From: Cercis canadensis
Taxonomy: Eukaryota; Streptophyta; Magnoliopsida; Fabales; Fabaceae
Direction of reading: 5' to 3'
Length of the DNA: 64,000 nt
NCBI GenBank assembly: GCA_003255065.1
Contig: QAOA01002080.1
Location: 302,186-366,185 of the forward strand
Part shown: positions 48,133 through 60,680 of the stretch, one piece after another
Numbering within the stretch: the stretch's first letter is position 1
Layout: the number at the start of each line of letters is the position of its first letter
The notes under the pieces: generated by a model
What the model was told of the DNA's origin: nothing
The model's database searches: none
The model's input: only the letters and a program-made list of their open reading frames with translations
Made by a program: the position numbers and the translations under genes

Positions 48133-48556
48133 ATGAATACCTCTTTCTTTGAGTACCCAGATTGGGAAAGCTGGAAGGAGGCTTCAGATATTTTGTTGGA
48201 ACCTTTGTCGACGATCACACTAGTTCAGTTTCACAATTAATGACACAGAGGCAAAGCAAATGGGGATGGTGTGTGAAGCCAAGAGATCAGAGATACAACC
48301 AGGAATAGCACCAGGGTTTTGCTTGGAACCTTCGATAGTGCAGAAGCAGCTGCTTTAGCTTATGATCAAGCTGCATTTTCCATCAACACTCTACTCTCAA
48401 CTTTCCAGTTCAAAGGGTCCGGGAGTCTCTGCAAGAGATCAAGAATGGTTATTGGTGGGGCTAGAGGACTTGGGAAGCAACTTCTCACCATTATCTGATC
48501 AAACTCCAAGCTTGTTCGTCAATTTGGAGTTAATATCTCTTTGTAATAATATTTGA
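48133..48556 (+). pseudogene. ERF1-like pseudogene
   Basis: A broken relative of the 49622 and 60681 genes, readable in pieces. The start is at 48133 (MNTSFFEYPDWESWKEASDI). Then comes the second half of the AP2 domain from about 48284, EIRDTTRNSTRVLLGTFDSA then [12 protein letters not shown], in which WLG has become LLG. RVRESLQEIKN at about 48412-48446 follows, and the tail LEDLG plus LSDQ at about 48460-48505. The first half of the DNA-binding domain ([12 protein letters not shown]) is deleted, as is most of the spacer. Frames change between the pieces, and the YLEQLL motif is lost by a small deletion. No complete product is possible. Confidence 0.85.
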
Positions 48557-49541
48557 TTGTTGAGAGTTAAATCTTTCTCTCTCTCTGTCCACGCCAACTC
48601 ACAAATTTGTTTACTGGGATAACTATTGTTAAAATATACAAGATAGATAATTGTGGCAAGATATAATTACAGTCAGACTATTTAAATTTCAACACAAAAT
48701 TATTTAAGTCTACATTTTTGGAAAAACCCAAAATTAGATATCAAATTAAAAATGATCCTTTCTCTATTTGTAATGCACACATGTGGTGGTGGGATCAAGG
48801 TGCTGATTGAATCTAGCATCGTTGGCATATATTAAATGAATCCATATTATTATATTCCCAAATTTGTCGTTATGGAGTTATCTTTTGATCCCAGGTTAAA
48901 TTTTTAAAGCCCCCACCCTGTACCCAAATAAAATCTGTTGGTTTTCATATTAACAAAAATAAAATACAATATTTTATCTTAAGTGGTTATTTATCTAGCT
49001 TTAAGATTTGGAGAAATTTTTAAGACCCAAAAATAAATCTTAGTATACTTGTTTTGTTTATTTTAGTGTTATTATTAACCACTTAAATATTTGCGCATTG
49101 AGAGTTTTTGAAAAAAAGATATGAAAAAATGGGTTGTAATATAAATATTTTATCATTGACAAAAAAAAAAAAACAATATGTTGGTTCTCTTTGTCTTTGG
49201 TATGAATATCATTATTTTTAGCCCAAAAAATATGTCATTATTGAGTTTGTTGGAATAATATAATAACGATGGATTTTTCCGCAAAAGATTGTACTATATG
49301 CTTTCTTTGTCTCTTTTCTTTTTCCAAAAAATAATAAAATAAATTGATTGCAATAATATGTTTATTTAGAGGACTAAACTATGAAATGAAAAAAAAAGGT
49401 ACTCTTTTTTATTTCAAAATTATATTTTTTTGTGCTGTATTAATATTGTATATGTACATTTTGAAGTAATTGGTGGTGCAGCAAGGCTGTAAAATCAAAG
49501 AGTCGAGACAAAATATGTCCGGTATATGCGTTGGTTGGGCC
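48557..49541. other. Upstream region of the 49622 ERF gene
   Basis: AT-rich, no coding region. GCACACATGTGGTGGTGGGA near 48775 resembles the sequence just upstream of the pseudogene, supporting duplication of flanking DNA along with the genes. Confidence 0.4.
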
Positions 49542-49549
49542 TATAAATA
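49542..49549 (+). promoter_or_regulatory. TATA box of the 49622 ERF gene
   Basis: TATAAATA in the context GGGCCTATAAATAA, 73 bp upstream of the ATG. The same GGCC(C)TATAAATA block precedes the ERF at the right edge (63865). Confidence 0.65.
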
Positions 49550-49621
49550 ATTAATAGACACAGCTGAAGGAGACGAAAATATAAAGAAAGTCATTTACAG
49601 AAAGAAGAAAGAAAGAAGAGT

Positions 49622-50338
49622 ATGAATTCCTCTTTCTTTCTACGCCCAGATTGGGACATATGGCACGAGTGCTCTTCAGATTTTCTGTTGGAATCTTGTT
49701 CAACCACAACCACTACTCATTGTCATCATCTTCTCCATGATTCCCTTTCCTTTGATATGGTGGACCTGCACTACTCCACAGATCCACAACCACACCAGGC
49801 AGTGACACCAACCTTAGAGTTACAGAAAAATAGCAATAAGGCAAAGCAAACAGAGAGGTCTGACTCTGAAGCCGCACTAGTACAACTGCAGCGTGTTAAC
49901 AGCAAGGACAGATCGTACATTGGTGTTAGGAAAAGGCCTTGGGGGAAATTTGCAGCAGAGATTAGAGATACAACAAGACATGGTGCCAGGGTTTGGCTTG
50001 GAACCTTTGACACTGCAGAGGCAGCTGCTTTGGCTTATGACCAAGCTGCTTATTCCATGAGGGGCTCAACTGCCGTTCTTAATTTTCCGGTGGAAAAGGT
50101 TCGACAATCTTTGCAGGATATGGAGTATGGCTGCAACAAAGGCTCTTCTCCTGCATTAGCTCTCAAGCAGAAACACTGCATTCAACGAAAATTGGCAGCA
50201 AAGACTCGCAAAAACAAAAGCAAGCCGGGATCGGAGGCAACAAGTGTGGTGGTGCTAGAGGACTTGGGAGTTGACTATCTTGAGCAGCTTCTTGCCTTAT
50301 CTGATCAAAATGCAAGCCCTAGGACCCATTTCAAATAA
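49622..50338 (+). CDS. ERF1-like ethylene-responsive transcription factor
   Basis: Intronless, 238 residues. N-terminal block [20 protein letters not shown] and the CMIX-like acidic segment [14 protein letters not shown] (37-50) are typical of ERF1/ERF1B. The AP2/ERF domain is residues 98-156 ([20 protein letters not shown] ... [20 protein letters not shown]). A basic stretch ([18 protein letters not shown], 182-199) may serve as nuclear localisation signal. The C-terminus keeps the activation motif [20 protein letters not shown] (209-228). ERF1 proteins bind GCC boxes downstream of EIN3 and integrate ethylene and jasmonate signals. Intact and probably functional; clear TATA box. Confidence 0.93.
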   Translation: MNSSFFLRPDWDIWHECSSDFLLESCSTTTTTHCHHLLHDSLSFDMVDLHYSTDPQPHQAVTPTLELQKNSNKAKQTERSDSEAALVQLQRVNSKDRSYIGVRKRPWGKFAAEIRDTTRHGARVWLGTFDTAEAAALAYDQAAYSMRGSTAVLNFPVEKVRQSLQDMEYGCNKGSSPALALKQKHCIQRKLAAKTRKNKSKPGSEATSVVVLEDLGVDYLEQLLALSDQNASPRTHFK

Positions 50339-50339
50339 A

Positions 50340-53300
50340 TTTACTTTTACTAAAATAATGTCCTTTACCCCTCCGCTTTTATCTGTTGAGACACATTGAC
50401 GGTTACTCTCTTGATTTGTAATAAATCTCTTAGTAACAAGTTCAATTGATCGTGGTAGTAAGATTTATTTTTTGAACTAGAGTTTATACAATGAAGTGTT
50501 GTTTATCCCCTTCCATAATTCATTTATTCTGTTTCAATGAAATTTAAGCATAAGACCTTTATGATAGAATATATAAGTTGTTAAAGCATTATAATCAGAT
50601 TGTAGTTGTAGGATGTTAGAATTGAATTATAGAAACAACTGATTAGGCTAACCCGTTTCTAGTCTCATTTCATAGTCATCGAGTTAGTTTCTTTTGAATG
50701 CTTTCTTCCCGAAGATATTGACCATCTTCATCTTGCGGAGATAATTAATCTATGAGGTGCTTCACATTTCAAATAATATAGACTTGGATAAGTGTCACTT
50801 TCACCCAAGAATTTTACATCATTTACCTTACCTTGACAAAAGGAACGTGTTTCTTTAGGGGAGAAAAGATAAAGACGATAGTGCTGAAATATAGCTATCC
50901 TCCATTCGGCTTGCCACATAATGATAATCTATACTTGAAAGTACAATTTGTTTTTAATGCACTATTTATTTAGTTAAATTGTATGAACTGTTAATGCATT
51001 CATCGAATCAATTATAAATAAAGTGCAATAATATTTTCGTTTTCCTTTCTATTAGAAATGGTGGGAGAGTGTTGAAGCGTTGCTTCAAATTACACATGAA
51101 ATTACGCGTATCACCTAGAAAAGATATATTTAACAAGGTTAAAATCTGGAAGAAAAGTAGAACGAGAGACATAGGATTTGATCTTTACATATTGCTAATG
51201 AACTGCCTGCGCTTAACTAAAAAAGTGACTTACAGATAATAAGTTTTCGAAATGAAATAAGACAACATTGTACCTTGCAAATAGTAACAGAGAACTAGTT
51301 AAATACAGTCTAGTCTAGGTATTTAGTCTCATTAGACCAAATGGGTAATGACTAATGAGTGACTTAAATATCAGCATCACAGCAGCATGAACAACTTCCT
51401 TTCTTTAGGCCATTTATGCTGTCTGGGAAATGGAGAGAACAAAACTATAGGAGCTGCAATTGTTTGTTTCATTGCTGGACAATACCATCATCAATATGGC
51501 TGTGATCATGAAATGAATATTCTAAAGCAAAAAAAGAGAAGTTGTAAAGTTACCCTCAGATATTAATCTGTACACAAAACCAAAGTTAACCATCAGTAAA
51601 CAAAACCAACTTGTACCTGTTGGACACCAAGTAATTGATAAGATTATTTACCAGTGATAGCCAACACTCAGACAAAGGGTCAGAAAACAAAATAAGCATG
51701 CCTGTATAGGGAAAAAGAAACATCAACGAAGATAATACAATAAGTATCAGATGTCCACAGAGAACAAAAGAAGTGTTTGTACGGACATTGTAAACTAAGT
51801 TAACTAGTCTCTCAACTCTTTTCTTAAGCAAGTATATATATATATATGAAGAACAGATTTAAAAAAGCATCATTATTGAATTCAATGAACATATAATTGG
51901 AGCCTATTATGATAAAACAAAACCAACATCACTATGCTTTTTAAGTACCAACACCTATTGGCATAGCAATGCATCTGGCCCTTAATTAGCACAAAGTAAA
52001 AGAGATACAAAAAGACATGAACAATTATTTGTATCATGTTCTACACTCACTATAAATTATCAAATTGGTATAGAATTTTATTTTACCAGAGAATTTTTTA
52101 GAAAGTTTCCAATTTACAAAATGTGGGATATGCTCCCTTAACTTACAATAAATTAGTAAACCAAATGGATGCATGCACTAATAACTTATTAATTGCATTT
52201 GAGCTTTTCTTTTGCAACTTAGCACAAAGAACTGATAAAAGACAAATACATGAAAACACAATGTACATAGGATTTACACATCACTCTCCTCTTTACTTCT
52301 CATATAATATATAGATCAAAAAAATGCGATTGTAAGAAGTAACATTGTCATACATTAATATTATACGTGGAAGATGCTTTTGCAGGCGAAATTGGAGCCT
52401 TTTGAAACTCATTCAAGGGCACAATGCATCTTATAATTAAGTTTCTTTTCCAATTTGATGTTGCAGTATGTGTCGGAAACAACTGCACCTACCTCCATAC
52501 AAACTGATTCAGGAAATGTAAACTTGCACCTTAATTATATGATCCATGAAACCTCAATAAAACATTCTTTTCCTGCTCTATAAAGTTCCCTCAATACATT
52601 ACCATTCAATTGTATAATTACATAAAGACAAGATATAGTAACTTACCTACAATGTGGAACTTTGTTTGGTGACACATCTCATATCTTACACTTAATTTCT
52701 AGCTCTAATTCCAGAAACACATGCAATAACCACTGAAATAACATCAAAGGCAACATGTTCAAAAGCCAATTGATGGAACAGGAAAAAAATTCATCAAGAT
52801 AACAATACAGAGATTATGATTTACCATCAAAGGACGTTCAACAATATGCATACCTTATATATTATTGTAGGGAAGATATAATGCTCATCGTTGATCTTTG
52901 GCTTAAACACATCCAATATCATAGAATAACAAACTGAATCCATCAAAGCTAGGACCATATGCACACGGCAAAGATATCACATTAATTCCACAACCCCAAT
53001 AATCAGACAGCGCAAAAGATGAATATAAGTAAATGGCATAATTATCATCAACATTAGGGAAAGAAAAAGTTTATTACCAACATTTGCAATATCTAAACTG
53101 ATAGGCAGAACTATCAAATTAAGAGTCCTGTTATTGAGTGGTAATGTCACTAATAAAACAAAACACAAGTATGCAAACTAATTAGATAAATTTCCACTTG
53201 AAAAAATGAATGTGAAATTGGAGGCGTAAAGAAAATTACTTGAATACCTAGCAAATGTAAAATATTAGAGTGAAATGAGAAACTGGGCAAGATTTCAAAA

Positions 53301-53480
53301 ACGAAACTAACGCTCAAAATGCACAAGAAAAATTACAGGTATAATAGTGCATCCGGATTAAAGATCCAAATTCTCAAGTGATCATGCAGTGAGAACTGAG
53401 AACAGTTAATATCTGGTATATACTAATAGATAAGTAATGAATTACTACTTCAATTCTGAGATGATTTTTAAAGTAATAAC
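50340..53480. other. Non-coding spacer, possibly introns of a minus-strand unit
   Basis: AT-rich. On the minus strand an exon-like piece at about 51700-51654 is bounded by a CCTATACAG acceptor-like site and a GGTAAAT donor-like site. It would be part of an unidentified transcript whose 5' end may lie near 53.9 kb. I cannot recognise a protein. Confidence 0.3.
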
Positions 53481-55610
53481 TAGTGTATTTATTGCATTTT
53501 AATCGGGTTCCATTAAAGAGAGTCTTAGAAAAACCTAAGACCAAATACAGCAAACAGATAGACCCGGCTAATACGGATACCCATTTGAATCTTCAAGACA
53601 ATGCCCTGCCTTTCTAAGCAATCAAAAACAATGAAACCGTCTCATCGTGAAGCAATTCCAATAGTATTTATTTAAAAAAAAAAAAAAAAAAGATTAGAGA
53701 GAAAAAGAAATTCACAGCTACCTGACATCAATATCCAATGTGTGTGTCGTACACCATCTTCGCTTGAAATATTTTCCTCTGCATGACAGACAAGTAAAAA
53801 CTGGAAATTCAATAACTCTGAAACAGTAAAATCCGCAAAAATTGCGTCAGTAATCAGTATTGGGAGAAAAGAGATAGACAACGAGAGAGGAGGCCTCGAA
53901 GGTGAAAGATAGGGTTACGAGAAGGAAAAGGGGCAAGAGAGAAAGGGTGAAGCGGGCTTTTATCCCATCGTGGAAAGGGGTAATTAAAAATTAACCATGT
54001 CTGAGGTCCGAAATTACTAAAAACCCTTTGAATAGAGTGAAATGAGAGGCGATAAAACTGCAGGATAATATGGTAATTTCCAATAACTCTCTTAATGACT
54101 CTAAATTTGAAAGCTCAATCAGTAAGTCAATTAAAACTCCTAACTAACCAAAAAAAGAACATCAAATTTGAAAGCAAAGGCATAAAATTCAGTTTTACCA
54201 CTCTTATAATCAGACTTTGTGATAGAAAAATATAACATGTTTTATTATATCAGAACCAAAAATTTTATCTGTAATAAATTTAACTAGAGCAACACTATTA
54301 GTACATGAGTCCAATTACAACAAAAAGAATGAAAGAGATGATAAAACTACATTTAGCTGATTCGGAAGATATCTTTGGGCCGAAAAAAAAAACAGAACAA
54401 AAACTGAAACATAAGCTCAAGAAAGATTCTTATCACCACTGAGCTATTCTACTTCAAATATTTGCAGCAAGAAAAAATTTAAGGATCAACTAGCTAGCTA
54501 GCATTACTCTTGTACTTCCTTGCACCATATTTGTTGTATCTTTTAAACTAGCTCTCCAAGGAAAAACTAAGCATCTATTGTTGGCATTAAGCACTCTTCT
54601 ATGTCTAATATTATCATATATATCTAAATGATGATAAAATTATCAAAATGGAAGGCAACTAGACAAGGACATGAAGCTTGTAAGGTATCATGTTTATCAG
54701 CATTCAAATTGTAGGATTCCTATATGCATTATAGCTGTGTAATTATCATCTCAACTGCTCAATTAACCATACACAATAATCAAATTATTTAAAATTCAAA
54801 GGCATATATATGTCAAACAATTAAGCTCAAGCAAAATTATATGGGAAACATTCGTTTGAAAAAAAAGGCACAAATAAATTTCTTTCTTATTTAAAATAAC
54901 AGTATAAGAAATTTCCTATATAAATTGAATAACCAATTAAGAAATTTAAAGGAGAATTATATATAAAACAAAAAAGGACTTAATTTGAATCCATTAATGC
55001 TACACTTCTATCCTCTAGCAATAATATCACTCAGAAAACGAACTATGACAGTTACAGGAAATACCATGTCCAGAATAAACACCATATTTCTCAAAAGATC
55101 AAGTGCTAAACATACTAACTAATGTATTTGTTGCACTTTTTCGGTACCATGAAAGAACTATAAGATAAATTAAGTTTAAAGATACTTTTGAAATCAGATC
55201 AATTATATCTCTATATATAAAATATTCAAATCCCAACAAATAGACACCTAGCAGATACCGTGATACATTACAGATACTCATTTGAATCTACTGGATAATT
55301 TCTCCCTTTATCAGCAATCAATAACGATCTCATCAAATAATTCAAATAATTTTTTGCAAAAGAAAAAATCAATGCTAAATACCTCTGATCATAACCAATG
55401 TGTTTGTCCTTCACATCTTTCTTTGATATATTTTCCTGTGAATGACAGACAGATAAAAACTGGAATCTGGTTACTTTGAAACAGATAATTATCCGTAGAA
55501 ATTGGGTTAGCATAGAGGGGAAAAAAGGAAAAACGCTTATAGAGGGCACTTCGTCGTTGAAAGATAGGGTTAGAGATAGGGGAGGCGGAAGAGAGAGAAA
55601 AACGGGAACA
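53480..55610 (-). repeat. Ancient tandem duplication of a minus-strand transcription-unit-like segment
   Basis: Segments about 53480-53960 and 55110-55610 are recognisably the same sequence, diverged by roughly a quarter to a third by eye. Each, read on the minus strand, has the 5'-leader-like block AACCCTATCTTTCA, then a stretch TTTTTA(C/T)..GTCTGTCAT, an acceptor-like CAG or GAG, a GAAAATAT(A/T)TCAA(A/G) exon-like piece of about 50 bp ending in a GT donor, and further downstream CCCATTTGAATC / CTCATTTGAATC on the plus strand. The short peptides encoded (for example ENISSEDGVRHTHWILMSG and ENISKKDVKDKHIGYDQR) correspond to each other but match no family I know. Could be a duplicated non-coding transcript or the 5' end of an unknown gene. 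Confidence 0.45.
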
Positions 55611-55619
55611 AGAAACTCC

Positions 55620-58600
55620 GTTTCTAACGTATAAAATGACTAAAAAGTAAAAAGCCCATAGATGCAGTACAATACAATGGTAGGGGTTTTAATTTTAAAC
55701 CTGCAGGACAATACGGTAATTTCAGTTCTCTCTTAATGACTACCTAAAAACCTAAAGAAACTACTTCACACTGCCATTTTTTCAAAGTGTCAAGGCAAAG
55801 TTTTAAAGTTAATTAGAGGCATTACTAGTTCTCTGTCCTTTACCTTCATTCCCTTTTATTTTTCTTTCTGCTTTTTTAACAAATTTATAATTAAAATAAC
55901 TTGTCCATTTGCTACCTAAAATAAATTGATGTAGTTAAAAAAGCGAAGACAACGACAAAATAATAATTAAGTAGATTAAGTGAACCCATTTTCAACGTTA
56001 ATTGAGGGTTTTGGTTTGAGAAACAAATAATGTTCATCAGCATCCGAAAAATCAATGAGATATTTTAACAAATGAATGAGTTAATATAAAGGAATTCTAA
56101 GAACCATATCTATAATTAAGAGATAGAAACTGATTTAGAAATTAATTTAGAACGAATTCAGAAAAATTAGATAAGTTCATTCCATTTGATAATTTAAAAA
56201 TACTGTCAAAATGAGATTGAAGAATAATAAGATTTTAATATGCAAATTAATTCAGTGTCATATTTATTCAGAAGTAAGAACTGATTATGAAATAATTCAA
56301 GATAAAAATAAAACTTCAATTGTAATATAGCTCAGCTAAAGGAGTTTGGATAAAATAAAATAGTTCAGTGTCGCATAATAGATGTGCCCATCAAAATCAT
56401 ATATTCATCGCTTAGCAAGAGTAGATGCTCCATTTATCATCCCTAGCTAGTATTGCATATATATAATATTACGGCAACAAAAATTAATGATATCTTGTAG
56501 CATGTTATTTAGTACTTACATTACAATTTGTCATCCTCTTGACGAACTCGCTTTGACAAAGACTGTCTGGCAAGATAAAAAAAAGAAGATGAATAAGAGG
56601 AGGAAGAAGCAGAAGAGGGCAAATATAATGAAGAGAGGTTGGAATATGAGATTTTGGTACCTTTGCTTTTTCTCTTTTGCAACTCCCTTCCCCTCTGTTC
56701 TGCAACGATTGGAAAAGAAAAGGGTCAAAATTTTCAAATCTGGTAACAGCCTTTTAATGTACGTAGCACCCAATTTAGATATGGGATTCTGGGTTTATAC
56801 AAGTGTTTGCATGGTAACATGAAAGCTTAGGAATTAAAAAACAGCAAGTGGTAAATAGCAATGTGCGCATTAACATAAATACGATGAATGAGAGAGTCTG
56901 CGGCTTTGGCACTCGCAGTCGCAGCCACTGTGGGTGTCCCTGTCCGGATACATTTCACCACATGCTTCGGTATTCGTATCTATTATCTAATGTCTATACA
57001 AAAGACAAGTATAAGAAAACACCAACTACAACGTATATAATTATAACTCCCACTCCCAGTACCAGGTATGTATCCATTCCCAACTCAATTTTAACATATG
57101 CTAATACCAAGCCTGCGACGTACCATAAATCCTTGTTTAATCTTTATTTATTTTTCATTTAATAATCTCTGATATACTTTATGACAATTTATTAATGGGT
57201 CAAAATAACCTAAATCGAAACAAACTTTAAACAAATTCATTTGGTGGCCTTCTTTCCATATTTGACATTGCAATTAATTAATGCAGGACCAATAGCACAT
57301 TACATGTCAAATGAAAAAAGTAACTCTGATAAACTAATTAACATTACTCAACTTTTTTGCTTGTAACTTAATCTAAACTTGAACTTGCCCTTATTTTGGG
57401 TTAGCTTAAGATATCAGTTAAACGCCCATTTAATTAAGATTAGATTCGCAGGTTGTCATTTAATATTGATCATAACAAAATAAATATTTGGCTAAAAGGT
57501 TAATGGGACTAGCTAGATCACATCCACATAAATTTATTCGTAGATTTCATTAACAGCAATTAATTAACTTATGCAATACCTAATACAACACATCACACGT
57601 GCAGGGTGATAAATGATAACGCTAGGTGAAACACACATTAATTAATTAATTATAATTATTCCAAAAGGGGTTAGGCGATTGCTTATATATACGACATTTC
57701 CTAATTTACCTGTGAAGCTAATTTGGGAATCTTGGGTTGGGTCCAAGTCAAGTCCAACATTGGATAGTCAAATCCCATCATTCAAATTTCTACAACAATT
57801 ACTTTTGAGTTTTGACGACTTAATATTTTTCTAGAAGGCTCATTTATCTTATCTTAAGTTGCTTTAATTGGCAATTTTGCATTATTTTCTTTTCTTATTT
57901 CCTCTCTATATCTTTTTATTTTTTTCTCTAAATTTCGTTGTAACGAAGACAAAGTTAGAAGTTGGAAGGATGAGAAGTAGTCGTTATAGCACTATGCCTT
58001 AAAAAATGGACCATGTTATGGGCCAACTATCTCTTGTCCTTAACCAACAACAGCAAGTGACAATAAAATAGATCATCAGTACAAAGAAAAGTCGAATATT
58101 AAATCACTGGGTTCCCATTTAGGAAGAACATATTCATGTATCTGCAATTACCTTTCTTTGGAATTCATGCATCTGCAACCCTGCAATGCATGCATTCATG
58201 AGGAAATGCGCAAGAGCTGGCCTTATTTTTTAGCAAGTGGTCCAAATATTTATCGGCAAAATTTTTAATCACTTAATGCTCTTGTCCGCATTCATTTTTT
58301 AATGATTTCTATTTGCAATACTCACAGAGTCGTTTACATCATCTATGTGTATGCATAACGGTGTGAATAAATATAATAATAATATTTCTTGTTTGATAAT
58401 ACAACCAACAATGGCACATGTCCAAATTCACTAGATCCCCTGGCTGCTATGTGCTGCCACAAATGCCAATTTGAGCATGTGCATGATACATTGTACCGAT
58501 AAGTACAAGGTTCCAGGATTTTTGTCTCAGGTGTTTTATTTAGATAACAGTTATTAGTATCCTATGATTTTTATTTACTTTTTTATGGGAATAAGATCCT

Positions 58601-60259
58601 ATATATGAACATTGGTTAGGAATACTAAGGCTAGCTTTTTTTCGAATAATATAAAAATTCAGCATCCTCTTCACCCAAGAATTGATCTCAACTTCAAGTT
58701 TTATTTAATCTATTCATTCCTAATTTGACCATTTCTAATCCTTTTGGTCTTTTTCTCTTAAATATTTTCAGTCGTAGCAAATCGATCACCTTTAATTAAT
58801 ACTTTGTTCCTATTATGTTGTTTCACATATTATAGTAGATATCATCATCTATTTTGAAAATTTCTCTTCGTCAAGAACATTTTGAAGAAACTATAGTAAA
58901 AATAAGTCAAATAGAATCTGCCAATTTACTTTCCATTGTAATTTTTCGTTGGATTAATCTTAGCAGTGCTCATCAAATTTTATTTTTTTTTTCTTACAGT
59001 GACATTATTAGATAAAAATTACCCAGTCGCAGAAGCCAGAAAGTCCCATTGACTTTTTGTTGATTTGATTTGGTAATGTGGAGGTGAGCTCTACGGTTCA
59101 AGATACACCGCCAATTAAAGCAAGAAAGGGTCGCTAACTCACATTTGTTTTGGCGAATTGAAATTGAAACAAGATTAACGATTTATTGTAGTAATAGAGA
59201 GAAAACAAACTTACCCATCTTTAATTTTCTTCATCAAAGAGGTCTTAGAATTTGAGAATGGAAATTATACTATTAGTTTAAACTAGAAGGGGGTGTCGTT
59301 TGAAAAGTGCTTTTTCTTACCAGAACACTCTTGTTTTTTCTTCCTAGAACACTTGTAAAGTGCTTGAGTTGATTATCTTCACACCAAAGGCCTATGGCGG
59401 AACACAAGTTCAAAAATCGAAAGTCCATGAACAAATAAATAAAAGTGTAATGCAAAGAAATGGGAGAGGCCTTAGGAAGAAACGGTGAATGGCATATAAT
59501 TGCATTCCGCAAGGCGACCATAAAATTGTCACGTCGCAAATAGGCACCTGTTATTAAAAATGGTTGGTTAATTGAGTGACTTGTTCAAGTCTTAGGTATG
59601 CTTCTCTGGGCAATTGATGTCTAATTGCAAGTTGAGAGTTGTTTGTCTGTTTGTTACATAATTGTTGTACAACCTGCCCAAAACCCAGCCTGTTCGCTGC
59701 CATTTTTGTGTTTTGCTTCTCTGGATACTTAGGACAGAACGTTGCTACCTTGTTATTGCAATTAGACAACCTAATATCAGAACTAAAATACGTCATGAGA
59801 AAACCCAATATAATAAAAACGATAGCAACAAGATATTGGACAAGCCAACATAAATTATTCTTCACTTGCACATGTCGTGTTCTCAACTTGCTCTCTTAAG
59901 ATCTAACTTCAGATTCTTAATAAACTCATAATGTGGCTTACCTAAACTCGATTCTTATCCGTACGGAAACCCTTTCTGACTTCATTGCTACTTGGTAGTG
60001 ACAATGACAATGTTTTTTTTTACCCCTTCCCTCATCGAGATCGAGTTAGTGAAAACAAAACAAAAAAGAAAAATACATTAGATTTATTTTCAGTAGTTAA
60101 TTAAATCTAAAAGTATCTTTCAGAATATTTTATTGGAAACAATATCTCAAGAAAAGTAAGTGATGATATATAGGATCACTTTGGTTCAGGTTAATTAATT
60201 TGTGCACATTGCTTATTTATCACACCCTGTATTCCTTTCATTTGAACTTTTTTTTTTTT
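55620..60259. other. Gene-poor DNA between the duplicated unit and the 60681 ERF gene
   Basis: About 4.6 kb, AT-rich. The frames at 56487-56822, 56848-57162 and 59639-59899 show no family features. A short block (CCCATTTAGGAAGAACATATTCATGTATCTGC region, 58114-58145) resembles footprints upstream of the other ERF genes. Otherwise nothing supportable. Confidence 0.5.
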
Positions 60260-60467
60260 AAAAAAAAAAAAGGGATGAAAATGTTATAAGTTGCTATATA
60301 TAGTTGTTTAATTTAATTAATTATTAGTGTGTTTGTTGGGGTGTTTCTTATTATGGGGACATTAAAAAAAAAAAGGGATGAAAATGGTATAAGTTGCTAT
60401 ATATAATTGTTTAATTTAATTAATTAATAGTGTGTTTCTTGGGGTGTTTCTTATTATGGGGACATTA
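60260..60467. repeat. 103-bp tandem duplication in the promoter of the 60681 ERF gene
   Basis: Two adjacent copies, about 60260-60363 and 60364-60467, each with a poly-A run, AGGGATGAAAATG, TATAAGTTGCTATATATA, TTTAATTTAATTAATTA and GGGGTGTTTCTTATTATGGG. They differ at only a few positions and no N separates them, so it is a recent true duplication, ending about 90 bp upstream of the TATA box. Confidence 0.8.
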
Positions 60468-60554
60468 CGATGGGAATGGCCCTTCTTACAAACTTGGTGC
60501 TCAACAGTGAACAAGACAGCTGCTTAAAATTTTTAAACTGAATTAAGTGAAGGC

Positions 60555-60562
60555 TATAAATT
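60555..60562 (+). promoter_or_regulatory. TATA box of the 60681 ERF gene
   Basis: TATAAATT in the context AAGGCTATAAATTAG, 119 bp upstream of the chosen ATG. Confidence 0.55.
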
Positions 60563-60680
60563 AGAGTGAGCAGAGCATGCAGGAGATAGAAGGCGAACAA
60601 GATAGGAGACTGAGAAAGTAGTAGCCAAAGCCAAGGCTAGCTAAGTGGCTAACCCCATCTTAATTAATTTCCCATTAATT

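Noticed and set aside
48030-48560. Reading the 48 kb region as a short functional protein (64 codons from 48362)
   Set aside because: The frame starts inside the remains of an ERF AP2 domain and crosses a frameshift; it is a pseudogene fragment.
56487-56822. 111-codon frame with a Lys/Arg-rich run
   Set aside because: The Lys run comes from an A-rich tract; no family resemblance and poor coding character.
56848-57162. Cys-rich short frame (RSRSHCGCPCPDTF)
   Set aside because: No signal peptide, no regular cysteine spacing of a known peptide family, and an AT-rich non-coding remainder.
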